Assembly: GCA_019633425.1 (NCBI GenBank)
Contig: WSUB01000004.1
Coordinates: forward strand, 372,001-436,000
Source: Tulasnella sp. 424
Lineage: Eukaryota > Basidiomycota > Agaricomycetes > Cantharellales > Tulasnellaceae
Reading direction: 5' to 3'
Length of the DNA: 64,000 nucleotides
Positions 34,901 through 48,053 of this stretch are shown one piece after another; positions within the stretch are counted from its first letter, which is position 1; each line of letters starts with the position of its first letter. Position numbers and translations under genes: made by a program. Under the pieces are notes generated by a model. It made no database searches and was not told the DNA's origin. It saw only the letters and a list, made by a program, of their open reading frames with translations.

Positions 34901-36030
34901 ATCACTGGACCCGAAGGCACCCCGTGAGTCCAACTTCGCTTTTTTTGGGGGAGGGCGGGCACTGACATTTCGCCGGATATCTCAGGTATCACAATGGATG
35001 GTAAGGGGAGCCTAGTTAGCTATATCGAAGTTGCTGACGTTCTCCCTTGTAGCTACTTGTTCGACATCTTCCTGGGGCCGAGTTACAATACTGCTCCCCC
35101 GTCGGTCAAGTATATGACGACTAACGCTGGCAAGTTCAGGTTCAATCCAAACCTTTACGCTGTGCGTCTTTCCCTCTCGTTTTCATTGCAAAGCATACCC
35201 TGACCTCAGCTGGAACGATAGGAGGGCAAGGTTTGCCTTTCGTTGTTGGGAACTTGGACAGGTCCTGGTTGGGTCGCTGGGAGATCCACTTTGCTTCAGG
35301 TAAGACAGCCCAGTGCTGTTTGCTGAAGACTTGCTGACGAAAATGCGGTGCTTGTAGGTTCTTATTTCCATCCAGTCCATGATTCTTTGTGAGGAGCCAT
35401 ATCTCAACGAGCCGGGCTGGGCAAACGGCGCTGGGAGCAGTTCTTCGGTTTCTTGTAAGTCGCCCGAGTTAACCGGAATATCCGCTCGCTCATTTTCACG
35501 CACATTCAGACTCTGCCAACGTGAGACGAATGGTAGTGCATACAGCTGTGAGAACAAGGTTCTTCTATTTGACCCGATTTCGCCATTGACCCATTGTGAT
35601 TGGCACAGATGCTTGGCAACTTGAAGAACCCGCCAGAGCCATTCAAGGACATCATCCTTACTCACTTCCGCTTAAAGGCGAAGAGCATCACGGCCCAACT
35701 CGATGACTGGCTTACCAAAGACGATGGGCGGCCATTGTCTCCTCTGGGCACTGGATACGTGAGCTCCAACTCTACCAATACGACTGGAAATGGCGGGTCA
35801 GGCAACGGGTGAGTTTGAGAAGTATGATCACATGTCCCGTTCATCTAGCTGATCAGACACATCGAAGATTCCGGAGGGATGTTGAAGAGCTGAAGAGACT
35901 CCTAGAGGGCTTGATGCGCGGAGAGGATCCCACAGTCCAACCTGGTTCCAGCGGATCTGCCATCCCTACGCCATCCGCAACGACCACCCCATCGGAGATT
36001 GGTGTAGGACCCGAGGGGGAAGGGCTATAA
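31997..36030 (+). CDS. Large UBA / IBR-like zinc / BIRC6-type E2 ubiquitin-conjugating protein
   Basis: Sixteen exons: 31997-32026, 32127-32294, 32396-32480, 32558-32641, 32756-33006, 33078-33491, 33555-33818, 33876-34751, 34808-34923, 34986-35000, 35053-35161, 35222-35299, 35358-35454, 35510-35547, 35609-35808, 35868-36030; 2988 nt, 995 aa. Residues about 3-45 form a UBA domain (QQLVEMGATAAQARAALKKA). An acidic run follows (EDDDDDE). Residues about 185-260 hold a Cys/His cluster, C-x2-C, then CPKCKQEVCLACGE, then H and HC, resembling the IBR fold of RBR ligases. The C-terminal part is a UBC domain closest to BIRC6/Bruce: YHNGCYLFDIFLGPSYNTAP, FRFNPNLYAEGKVCLSLLGT with catalytic Cys near 809, and SIQSMILCEEPYLNEPG. 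It probably acts as a combined E2/E3. One intron (32642-32755) is GC-AG and one exon has 15 nt. Confidence 0.88.
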
Positions 36031-36176
36031 CGTATCTGCTAGAGCAATTTGTCCACGAAACCGTTTCACCCGTCGCACTAGGTATTCTTGGTAGTTTCAA
36101 AAGAGGCTTTACAGTTGATATTCTTTTACATTCCTCTAACAAACTTGGATAGTTGATATAATCCCTGGGCTTAATT

Positions 36177-38525
36177 TTAGGAGAAGTCCCAGTGCACCGC
36201 TTTGACGCTTGTGTACTCTGAGATCGCGTAGCTGCCCAGCTCTCTCCCGATCCCGCTCTAAAGGTGGTACCCGGATCAGCTGGAGGCCCTATGCTACGCC
36301 AGAAACGGGGACTTGCCTGCTTGTAGCCTCCAAATGGTACGTTGTTGTGAAGGACTCCATATTGGTTGACCCAGACTGTACCAGCCTTGAGAGCTGCCGT
36401 CACACGATGAATCTGCTTGTGGTCGTCTGAACGAATCCAGTTGGTTAGTGTTGGTCGGAACGGAAGCGAAAAGAACGAACTGGATTGGATCCCGGCAGCC
36501 AGACCGTAGGTCGTCGCGTTGGCAAGCTCGATGGCTTCTTGCTCTGTTTCAAATTTCCCAACGGCTACCACAGGGCCGAAGATCTGCGCCAATGCGTTAG
36601 TTTAGGGCATCGTGTAAAGGATCATAAGCACACGTCACCTCTTCTTTAACTATCTTCATATCAGGCTTGACGCCCGTGAAGACTGAAATGAACTCAGAAA
36701 TTAACCTCGTCCTCTAACTGGAGGCAGATGCCTTACCTGTTGGCAGGATGTAGAAACCCTTTCCGTTCCACCCTTTACCTCCAACGATGGCCGTCGCACC
36801 TTCCTCGATGCCGGACTGGATGTAGCCCCACACTTTGTCTCTCTGCCCTTCAGAGACCTGAATATGTTATATTAGTTAGGCAGCGCGGATATCCAGACGA
36901 CCGCCGCATACCAGAGGCCCTCCTTGAGTGTCTTCCGCGAACGGGTCCCCGACCTTCGCACTGAACTCTTTTGCATGAGCGGCAACCTTTTCTATGAATT
37001 TATCATATATCGAAGCTTCCGCATAGATTCTCGACCCTGCAATGGATAGTCGTTAGGAAACTCTGAAACAACCAAGCGGCTACCAATCTCTTGACCTCCG
37101 CAACAGTCCTGTCCCATATTGTACATTATTCCTGATACAGCTTGCTCCGCTGCTTTATCAAGATCGGCAGAGGCAAAGATAAGGTGAGGAGATTTGCCTC
37201 CGAGCTCGAGGGTAACTTTCTTCAAATTGCTCTGGGCCGCAGCCTGAAGAATTTTGCGTCCGGTTACGGTGCTGCCGGTGAAGGCAATTTTATCGACATC
37301 CATATGACGGGAGAGAGCCGCTCCTCCTATGGGACCTGTAGAAGGTAGGCAGTTGAGAACACCAGGAGGGAACCTGGGGAAACGCAGTCAGATGGCCCTT
37401 TCCGGTCGTCAGTGGTACCTCGTACCCAGCTTCAACAATGAGCTCGCAGAGTTTCTATTCGCGAATCATGAGTAAATGCATTAATTGTGACTGATATTAC
37501 ACTCACTAGAGCGGTCAGTGGGGTTAGTTCTGAGGGCTTCATGATGACGGTGCATCCGGCGGCGAGAGCTGGCGCAGTTTTCCAAGACCTGGCGTCGCTT
37601 AGTCTTGGATAGTGGCCTCCAATTACTAAGATTCTTACCACATTTGTATAGGATAGTTCCATGGGATGCTTGTGGTACACAGGGTTCTATTTCAGGCCCT
37701 AGCATTCCCTGCAATACGGTTAGGAACTCACATTTGCGCGCAGACACCAACAGGCTCGTGACGAGTGTAAGCAAGCTTGTTTACATCGTCGGTTGGGATA
37801 GTTTGACCAGCGATCTTATCCGTCCACCCGGCGTAATAGCGTAGGCACGCGATGGACTCTTGGAGGTCCGATTCAAGTGCGGCGGAGACGGGTTTACCGT
37901 TGTCCAGGCTTTCCAACTCCGCTAGCAATTGAGAATCCTACAGTAAAACGCACACGCTCAATATATCCCTGGGGAGGTGAATTGGGTGCATACACATACT
38001 CTTTCCATTAAATCGGCAAGGCGCCAAAGGAGTTGTCCCCTCCAGGTCGGTTTAGAATGCAAACCCCACACGGTTTCAAAGGCCTTGCGAGACGATTTAA
38101 CTGCAAGATCAACATCCTTTTCTGATGCTAATCATGTTGTGGAGAAGGTGAGCACTGGGAATTCCCTACAAGAGATCCCAGCCGAAAGTCCCATACCTAG
38201 CTGCACGGAGCAGATCGGAGCCTCCGTTACTGGATTGATCGTCCTTAGGCAGTGAATGAGATATAGCAAGCACAGGAAAGATCATTTATACTGACTCAAA
38301 CGTTCGACCGGGCTCTGCGGAGGAGTGGAAAGTATTATCGATGAAAAGGCCAGTAGGTACCTTGAGACGCCGACCCGAAGGGAGTTGCAGGTCACGGAAC
38401 AGCGATGAAGACGTCTCTTGTGCCATACTCGAATAGCAACGTTTTGTATGACTACCACGGAGTGACAGAGACAGAGAGGTATGACGTCGAGAGACTAAAA
38501 ACAATCGGGGAATGTGGGAGAACAT
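36177..38525 (-). CDS. Mitochondrial NAD(P)-dependent aldehyde dehydrogenase
   Basis: Oxidises aldehydes to acids in the class 1/2 ALDH superfamily. Split into many exons from 38525 to the TAA at 36177. Family landmarks in order: [97 protein letters not shown] (general-base Glu), GQDCCGG (catalytic Cys), [20 protein letters not shown] and the C-terminal [20 protein letters not shown]. The first ATG gives an Arg/Ser/Leu-rich leader without acids ([20 protein letters not shown]). A second in-frame Met (MAQETSSS, 38424) would give a cytosolic form. Only 66 bp separate its ATG from the GCN1 stop codon. Confidence 0.88.
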
Positions 38526-38591
38526 ATGTCATGGGATGTTATGTGCTAAGCAAACAGACTTGAAATGTGACTACAAGGGATGATACCGAAA

Positions 38592-41500
38592 CTAGAAGAG
38601 TGCCTGAACGGACGCATCATCAACAAACGGCGGCTGGGTACGAATTGTCTCCCTTGCTTCCCGGGCTGGCCTTGAAATGGACGACTCATCGGAACCAACA
38701 CACGCTACCACCTGTCGCGTCATAGGTAGAACGCAACGGAGGTCATAAAATAGCTTCGGTGTGTTAGCGGTCGCATCGGCCCTGTAATGACCGTCAGCAT
38801 CAACGCAAACGGGGAGAAAAGGCAACGGCGCACAGTATTCGAGCAGTCAAAGGATGAGGTGGCTTTCCCATTACCAGGTGGTTTCTGCAGCGGCGCTGAA
38901 ATTAGTGATGATGCTGACCCACTATAGCATATCTGCGTACCCGACAAGTTCACGGACTGCTTCGATGTCAAACGCTAAGGCAGTGAAGAGCTGAGACACT
39001 GAGCCGTAGAAATCAACTATTCAAGGAGCTCAGTTTTTTGACCAAGTAGCTTCCGAGGCGAAAAGTTGTGCCTACCATCGTGTTCGCCGGAGAAGGCTTC
39101 CTCGATGACTTCCTCCAGAAGACGTCGGCTGCCAGAGCCCAGATTCTCTTTGGCACTGCTCACAACCTTTGCGAGGCCTAAGTAGACGGAGGCGGCGGCT
39201 GCGTCATCCTCGCTCGTTCGTACTACGCCGACAAGTTCTGTCACGAGCGGATCCACACGGGGTTGGGGCTTGAACAAGGCGCCAAGCGCGTTTGCGGCTC
39301 TCGTCCTGACGGCAAGACTTGCGGGATCGACCAAAGACTTGCAGAACGTACGTTGCAGCTGAGGGAAGTACGGTTTGACGAACGTTGGGACAACTTCCAA
39401 CATGGTTGTAAGTGCGGCGAGGATAGCCGACTTGACACCAGGAGGTAGAGTGGTTGCTTGAGTCATGACACGAATAAGAGGACCTGTGAGGTGCGTCATA
39501 TATGGCTTGATCGCCGCTTCGTCTGTCCGTGGAACGAGCTCGCTGATGGCATAAGCTGCGTGCTCTCGTTGGTCACTGGTTCCTCCGGTAAGGCCCGCAA
39601 GAATGACTGGAACCATCGATGCCAACGCTTTGGATGTGAATCCGGGAACGTGCTGTCCAGGACTGCCGGTGATTTCGATGGTCTTCCTGAGGGGCACAAC
39701 TAAAGGTTCGAGATCTTCCTTTCCTACAGCCTTGATGAATGCGTCAAAGGCACCGATGGAGGCTTCGATCACGTCTGGAACAGGGTCGTCTAGCAGCATC
39801 ACCATGGTGCGTATCCATTCCACGCGGTAAATGGAAAAGTCTTGCTCAGTAGCCTCGCAGAAGACTGCGAAGAGCTGCAGCCCTGAGACGCGGCGACGCG
39901 GGACATTACTCTTCGCCCTGATAAAATGGGGTTAAATCAGCCTGGGTTAGTCAAGGACAGGCGTGACGGACCATTCCAGCAAAAGAGTCATAAGATTATC
40001 GAGCCCGTCATCGTCTTCCACTGATTCGAAAAGCCGGCGAACCGCTTCTTGCACTGCTTCCTTAACTTCCTCGTCTTCCTCTGTCTCAATAGACTGAACA
40101 AGTGCGTTGAGTATCTGGCCAAGGCGTTTGCTTAGAGCATCGCCAGCCACAACGACTAGTTGAGCCAGAGCAGAAGCATTGAAAGCCGTGATAGGAGTTG
40201 TGATGAGGGTTGGTATGAGAACTGGGAATACAGTGGTAGAGCGGACCTGGAACGGAACGCTGCGGTAAGTCATCGTATGCGGACTAGCGGCGATTTCAAC
40301 GAACGGTCATGATTTCCTTGAGCGCTTGAAGCGCTGTGTCTGAACCGGGGCCTGCTTGTCGAAGTGCACCAAGGAGGGTCGGGATTGTTTGGTCGATTGC
40401 TTTGGTTCCAATGTGCTTCTGTAACGCGTCAAATGCCGAGGCAGCAGCCACACGAACGCTACTAGATTCGTCCACCAAGCACGAGCGGACGACGGAGATG
40501 ATCTGGCCTTCATGATCTTCCATGTTTTCTTCGGTTGTGTTTTCGCTGACGGTCTTCGTTAGCACTTGACAAAAGAGTATCTTATCGTCTACTCACATAA
40601 CTTCACTGATGGCCATGCAAGCTCCCTCTCGTGTCTGCGAGTCTGGGGACTGAACAGCCACCCGAAGCAATCCAACGATCTCCCCAAGGACTTTGTCGCC
40701 GAATTTTCGGCATAGCTCGCTCATTGTATTTGCGGCAGTCTGGGCTACTAGTTAGAATAACGGGAGAGCCACTCCAAGACAAGGTTGCTTACTTCCTGCT
40801 GTTCGGAGCCAGCGGTGGCCAGAAGTACGATGATCTCGTCCACGAGTGATGAAAGGACGTCTCGGACTGCGGTGAGGCACACCGTTAGAGGTATCACATA
40901 CGAGCACCAAGTCAAAGTACCCACTCGTCCTAGGCGTGTTGTTGACTAGTGCTTTCCATATGTGCGATGATGCCAGTCTCACGGAGCTCACAGCGTCCTG
41001 CCGAGCTATAAACAGAACAGCCAAAACACGATCGCGGCGTTCCTTTCCAAGCACTTCACTGAGCACACGCCTAGTAGGTTCGGCGACGTTGGTTTCGACT
41101 TCTTCTTCCTCTTCTGTCGTTACCTTGCCGCTGATTCCAGCAAGCTTGTAAAGCAGCTCGCCGACCAAGGTGAGGGAAGACAACTGTGCTTATGATCAGT
41201 ATTTTTGGTCGAACAAAGAGGACAAGAGGTAAACGTACACGAATGCGAGCTGACTCGTCGAACATACTCTTTTCCAAGTGCGGAAGTAATAGATCTGTGG
41301 CTTTGCTGCTGAAGTTGTTGATGATAATTCGCCCTGCCTTGATAGAGGCTGCCCGTACCAACTCTTCCATGTCGGAGAGGCCATCCAAGATGGGCTGCAC
41401 GATACGACCGAGGTACGGTGCAAAGCGCTGGCCAAAGGTGATCGGAAGGAAAACGAGCAACGACATGAAGCCCTCGCGAACGAATGGTCGTGGACTGCGG

Positions 41501-44500
41501 GCGCTCTCGATGATATTGGGAAGCAGACCCTCCATGCGCTCCATGCCCAAGCCGGAAAGCACCTCGCTGAGACCTTGAGCAGCACCTTGCCTGTCGATGG
41601 CCGAAGTTTCGCTCTTGAGGGTTTGTAGGAGGCCGGGAACCAAGTCTGGGAAGGTGTTTTCACCCAACCTTTCGACGAGGGTTCCAAGTGATTTGGCAGC
41701 CGCCCCTCTTACATCGGGAACCGGGTCCACGAGGATTCGGTGGATCAGTGGCAGAAGAACGTCTAGATGAGGAACGAAATCCTTGGAGTCTGTCAAGGAG
41801 GCCATATTTCCAACAATTTGGACAGCCATCCGTTTGGCATCGGAGATTCGAGACTTCAAACCACTCTCAAGGATGGGAATGACCTGGGGTAGGAAACCGT
41901 CAACAATTTCCCTTTGGAGATAAAGTGTTTGCTTACTATCGCCAGGGAAGCATTGTCGACGTAATGAACGAAGGTCGTATCCAGAAGAGCCTTCAGGGCG
42001 TCGGTGGTCGTTTCAGGGTCAACAAGAGCTGTCTGGAGAGTAGGGACCAACTCTCGAATTTCAGGGTTGCTGATGACTTCACTAAACTGCTTTAGACTCT
42101 TGCTGGCCGCCTGGCGAACCTGCGTGTGAGAGTCCTTGAGAACATCGGTGAGCCTAGGGACGACTGTTGGCAATGAAACTGCAAGTTGTTTCGGGGCGCA
42201 GAATGCCATAGTTCCGAGAAGTTCGATCGACCCCTTTTTCGAACGCCATTGTTTGTCGTCAAGTCCTTCCAAGAGCTTGGGGAGGATCAACTTCACACCA
42301 TACCTGCATTGGAGTTGGTAAGGCAGCAGCACCCTTCTAGGTTAAGGATTTACGTACCCTGACATATTCGCCATGATGACTTTACACGCGTCTTCGGTGG
42401 CCTCCCTTACGTCTGGCGTGGAGTCGCCGAACGTTGTCAACAGGAGCGGTAGTAATTCGATGACATACGGCTCGAAGATGCGACCGAGTGTGGAGGAGAG
42501 GGTTTCGATGGCGAATAGCGCGCCTTGTCTTGCTTCGAAGTATTTCTTGTCATCTATCGCAGCCGAGATACGACCGAGAACGTCGTATTTCTGAAGGCTT
42601 GCCAATCCTAGTCCTTTGACGGCTCCAGCAACCCCAAAGGCCGCTCCACGGCGCTCGCCGTACTTGGGTGCTTGAACCAGCTCCGTCAGGAGGCGACCAA
42701 GAAGTTTTGGGGCATCGCTCTTCGTTCGGACGACCAATGGGGGTAGACAGTCTGCAACTGCTGATTGGACCACTTCCGATGGAGTCTTGAGAGCGGTGAC
42801 CAAGCGATCGACGACACCTTTCATCCGGGGGTCACCTTTTGGCAAGTGGCGGGCAACTCGTCCGAGAAGAATAACCAAGGCCTCTTTCACAGTATCATCG
42901 GCGCCGGATCCCTTCTTTAAGTAGGATTCAAACAAGTTGATAAGGCCGGACAACGATTTTGCCCCTTTGTGATCAACGACAGCTATACCCGCATTGAGTA
43001 TGGCTCGTCGTACTTCAGAATTGGAATCGCCAAGAGCCTTGTCCGTAATGAGGAAGTTGAAGAAAGGCACGACGTCCTCTTGGTTGAAACTGCTGGCTAG
43101 GTGCTCGTAAGTACGAGCGATCGCGATGCGAGCCTGCCAGTCATCAATTTTCTTGTCATCGATGAGGATCCCCTATTACATGGCCATCAGTAATCGTATC
43201 GTACGAGGAGAGAAGGTAGACCAGTCGCTCACGAATTCGTCGTATTTAGGCACTCGCTCTTGGGACTTTGCTAAAATTAGCCATAGACATTGGACGTATG
43301 ATGTGTATGTACTCTTACCTTTTCCTTCCACAACGCACGGAGCCGTTTTGCGATAGGACTACTAGTTTTGGGGTATAACGAAACGGCTTCCGAAACGGCG
43401 ATGGGTGCGGTGCGTCGAACGTAGTTGTGCTGATGGCCTACATAGAACAATACTCGGCGACTAACTCGAAGGTTGTGCATGAAGATACGTACTCAGGAAT
43501 TCCACAAGATCGTCGAAGAAGCTCTCTGGCACGTCAAACCCGTTTTCTTCCCATAGGTGTAGGGCCATGCGAGCATTTTGTTCATCCTCGTCATGAATTG
43601 CTGTCCACAGCTCCGGAGACCAGTCTAAGTCCGTTATATCCAAGGGCTGGTCGCGGACGATCAGTATCGAACCTCAAATCGGACCTCGAGCTTACCTGGG
43701 AGGACTGGAGGCATGCATTCCGAACATAGACTTCATCTGCCAGCGTTCCACGGACCAAGACTGAGATGTCGGTCAGGGTCGCGTTTGATTGGATTGCTTG
43801 ACCCAAGGTTATGAGTGACGACGAGGCATCCTTAGAAAATATTGAATATTTCCCGATTGCGAAAATAAGTATCTCTGCCATGTCTTGTCTTGGGAATGAA
43901 GTATTTTCGCCTGGATGCGGTATGCTAGTTAGAGATGTAAGGCGTCTTAGAGAGTGGAGCCGCAACTCACAGCTTCCTGTATGGAAGTCCAAGATATTGA
44001 GTGCTAGGCCGACTTGCTCGAGCATTGCTTCTTGATCACTCGCTCCAACACCGCCATTTCGAATAACATGGTTGACGAATGGAGACATATACGAATAGGT
44101 CGCGGGATCGAATGGAGAGGCTTCAGATAAGGATCTTAACCTGTATATCACTCGCTGAACGAGATCTGAAGAGGTGGTCATTAGAGCGAGAAATAACAAA
44201 AATCCGTTGAAAGGGACTGGGTCTCACGTTCGAGGGGCTCCTGTTGCATCTCCTCTGGCACAATTGGAATGTCGAAGCTCCGTAATGTCGCAACACCAAT
44301 CCAGACATTGAAGGTCTCCAACCGACGCGAACAGCTTTTCCCGAGGTCCTTGAATGAATGGGTTGGCGACTTCTAATGGGCAAAAGGTTTGTAATTGGCT
44401 CACTAGGTATGTGTCAAAACCTTCAGGTCCGATAAGCTCCGTCGCTTTTGGTAGGACGTCTTGTAGAAGAATGTTTGCGATGGAGGCGATGTGTGTCTGT

Positions 44501-47500
44501 AATTCCTCGACGTTTGCAGCGACGAGAGACCTAACGAACGAGAGTCCCCTAGAAAGGTGCCGTTGGATGGAGGAGATTCTTTTCCGGATGGATGACTCTT
44601 TGGCCAACTGGGCATCCACGAGTGCTCGATCTTCTTTTGACAGGGTCGACCCCGCTTTCTTTGCTTTGAGGGATTGCTTGAGTTCGGCCTCCCACTGCTC
44701 GATGCTCTGGTTCTTGCCCTTTTTAGGAGGCTGAGAAGCGCTTGCGGTTTTCCCAGCAAGGACTAAATGGTGTCAGTCAACAGAGTCGGGCATTAGGCGT
44801 CCTACTTACCATCTACATACGGAGTGCCTTCAGGGGCTCGCCAGATCGCATAGTCTTCGGGCCCTAGACCGCGCAATTCTTGCTTTAGGTCACTTTTGAT
44901 TTGGCCAACTAGCCTGTCTACCGCCACGGACGGTGCGACGAAGGCGATCGTCGCCGCCGCGATGTACGCAGCCTCTGCAAGCTGGGTCTCCTATCGACCT
45001 TCGATATCAGCCTGGTGGAGAGACATGCACTATTCGGCAGCACGTACCCCAGAACACTCGAGGATAAGAGTTAGTAGTGTATCCAAATGCTCAATCACAA
45101 GTTTGTTCGGATCAAGCCTGGCGTGTTGGGTCATCTCCACCCAGTTTTGCCTCGGAGAAATAACTGCCATCTGATGTCAAACTAATTGCTCTGCATATGA
45201 AATGTGACCACTCACCAACAAGGGAGTGGTGCGCGATTATAACCCACTGTGTCAAGATGTCCTGACGCGCGTCTGAAGGGACAGTATCGGGGAAGGTCGA
45301 GATCGCATTTAACAGAGTTGTGAATCTGGATTTGGACGGATTCGTATCCTTGTCCGACGCCTCCACTGATGCTGTCGATTGAAGTCCCTGAGCGGCTGCC
45401 TCGCGAATCATGGCGTGCATGGCGCCAGCGTCCACGTCCAAGCTAGCTTGAGCGGTTTTAAGTAACTCCTTCCGCGACTCCAAATGGACAGATTGCGTAG
45501 CAATATGAATAAAAGCAGCGCCAAATAACAACCTGGTTTTACCAACATGAGCACCTGCACGATTAGCAAAGGCCATAGCGCCCACGCACCTCAAAGGCTC
45601 ATTCTGTTTGAGCTCTCCCCTATATTGACGAACGGCCACTTCTAACGCCCGAATCAACCACATCTCATCTACAGGATCCGTCAACTTTTGGTACACCTTG
45701 TCCCAGATCAAAAATGAGGGTTTGGCCGAGGGAACGGGAATTGCCTGGAGGGTCGTGTTTTTGGCTACGATGTCCTTGAAGCAAGAGAGCTCTGCCCATT
45801 TTAATAAGATGGACACGGCCACGTACCCTTCTCTGGGGCCAGCCGGTGCGTTCAGAGCATTGGTAGACATCGCCTTCAAATAGGTTTGGAGCACAGGTGC
45901 GACAGTTTTCCCAAGAGATTCCAACGTGGCCTTCGAGTCTGCGTTTGGCGGGCTCGACTGGAACCAGAAGGCTTGCCCGACGATATTTGACAGCGCACGA
46001 CGAACAATAATCTTCAAGCTTGCCATCTCTTTTGCGAGTAGGGTTGTGACCTCGGTCGGCAGTTTGCTCCCTTGGCCAACGACGAAAACAAAGTGGGCCG
46101 CAACCGCTTCCTCGATGGAGGAGAGCACACCCTCGTTTGTTTCCTTCACCAAGAGTGGCAGCGCAGTGGTGGTAATATCTAAGGAGATTGCATTAGAGGG
46201 CTTGATGGAAGCAAGAATCTTGTACAGCGCAATGCGGTGATCCGGCCCCGTAGTTTTACCTCCCTTTAACAGGGCGAGAATCTCGGAAACTGCGGGCTTG
46301 ACATCGCTTTCGCTTGGTAAGCGGTCGGCGAGATGAAGCAACAAGGAAGAGGTGGCTGATCGAGTCTCGGTGTTCGTAGATTTAAGGGAGCTGAGGATGG
46401 GAGCAATCAACCGCGTTAATGTATCGTTTGGTATTTGGTGAGGGAACGCTCTTAAGAGCGCAGCCGACGCTGATGGAATGAATGAGCTCTCTGTTTCGAA
46501 CGTCAACCGAATGTCGACTGACCTTCTGCAGCAGCAGGGGTTCCCCGACTGAGTGCTTGCTCAATTCCCGGTAACAAAGCTGAAGAGAAGTCATCTTCGC
46601 CAACGATATTACGGAAGAAGTCGTCGAACGCAGACTATGGAGGTGATCGGTCAGTCCTGGCGCAAACTCACCGAAACAAACGTACCGTTGTTTGTCGAGG
46701 AAGTGACGATTTCGAGCCCAAGATGTGATTCACATAGAAATTTAGCACAGGACCCTGGCGGTATAATTGAGCCTCCCACGAGCTCATAGTTTAAATACTG
46801 GCAGCTCACCTTGGACTCTTGCAAGGAATCTTGAACATTGATCGTGATATTCTTTGAGGGTTTGATCCGAATCCCCACGTCAATTACAAGACCAATAAAC
46901 GGCGCAAAGCGTGTAGGTGATGAGGATGCCTCAACGAGCTTCAAGGATGAGGAAAGGGCTTTGGGAATAACATTGGGGTGCTGATATTTAGTTAATAGGG
47001 TGAAAAAAAAGGTGATGCTAGATGGATTGTCGCTTACATTTCGGACAGCTCGGCGGCTATGGACTAAAGAACTGCTTCGGACAGTTGGCTTGGCGTTGCT
47101 CGAGTCGTCCAGAACGGAGTCCAGAATCGTCGCGAAAAGGGATATGAGGATGGACCAATGAGGGGTGTCTGGGAAAGTGGCATTGCAATCCAGCAGAATG
47201 TCGTAGAGCTTCGCACACCATGTCAGTAGGACGAATTGATCGCTTGCTGACCTAACGCTGATTCGAGGGAAACTGTCAGGATTAGTGACCTAAAAGGGAG
47301 TTACTTTAAACTCACACCGCTCGAGGTATCTCTGCCTTGAGCCATCCTAGAAGATATTCAGCGATCCCGTATTTAGGCTCGTCCGTCTTGGATTCGTCGC
47401 GCCGGATGAAGGCCTCGAGGACGGCGATGATAGCCTCGCGGGAGGGACCATCGACGTAGCGCGCATAAGTGTTGGCGATTATGCCCAGTATGTCGTGGAT

Positions 47501-47798
47501 TTGGGATTGGCTTTGATCTATGGCAGCGATACGCATGAACTCCAACTCGGTGAAAGAACATGTTCGTCGTGTCCATACCTCCACGATGAGCGACTACGAG
47601 TACTTTATCGTTTAAGAAGTTGACCCTTTCCTTCGTTTTACTTGAAAGGATCTTTTTAGTAGCAAGCTTCACAAAAGCATCCCAGTTTTCTTCGTCGGTG
47701 GCGTTATTGGTTGTTTGGGTTTGGGTTTCTCCATCATAGTCATCCTCGTCGAAGTCTTGTGCGCTCGACACCCAAGCGGCAATCTCTGCTCGACTCAT
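38592..47798 (-). CDS. GCN1: Translational activator GCN1
   Basis: Giant HEAT-repeat scaffold that rides on the ribosome with Gcn20 and delivers the uncharged-tRNA signal to the kinase Gcn2 in general amino-acid control. Spans 9.2 kb with many short introns; I estimate about 2,500-2,600 aa. Start ATG at 47798 ([20 protein letters not shown]), TAG-type stop at 38592-38594 after [14 protein letters not shown]. Seen in order: N-terminal region ([36 protein letters not shown]), long HEAT array, then the eEF3-like and RWD-binding core, which is highly conserved ([73 protein letters not shown] motif read as [20 protein letters not shown]), and C-terminal HEATs ([20 protein letters not shown]). I did not verify every exon boundary. 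Confidence 0.92.
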
Positions 47799-48053
47799 GG
47801 GTTCTGTCGATGTTCGCGTTATGTACTTGGCAAGGCGACTCCGAGGCAGTTTGACAGGATATGTAAAAAAGCAAGGAGTCGAGGAAAACGGTTGATTCTT
47901 CTCGGAGCCGTGAAATCGGCGCCGCGCACACGGGACGGCGTTCTTTCGCAAAGTCACCACAGGGCCACTAGGCACTACGGCCCCTCTATAGAAATTGGCC
48001 TTCCCTCAATTCTCTATGCTACAACAAATGATATAATAATGTTCTTTTTTCTC

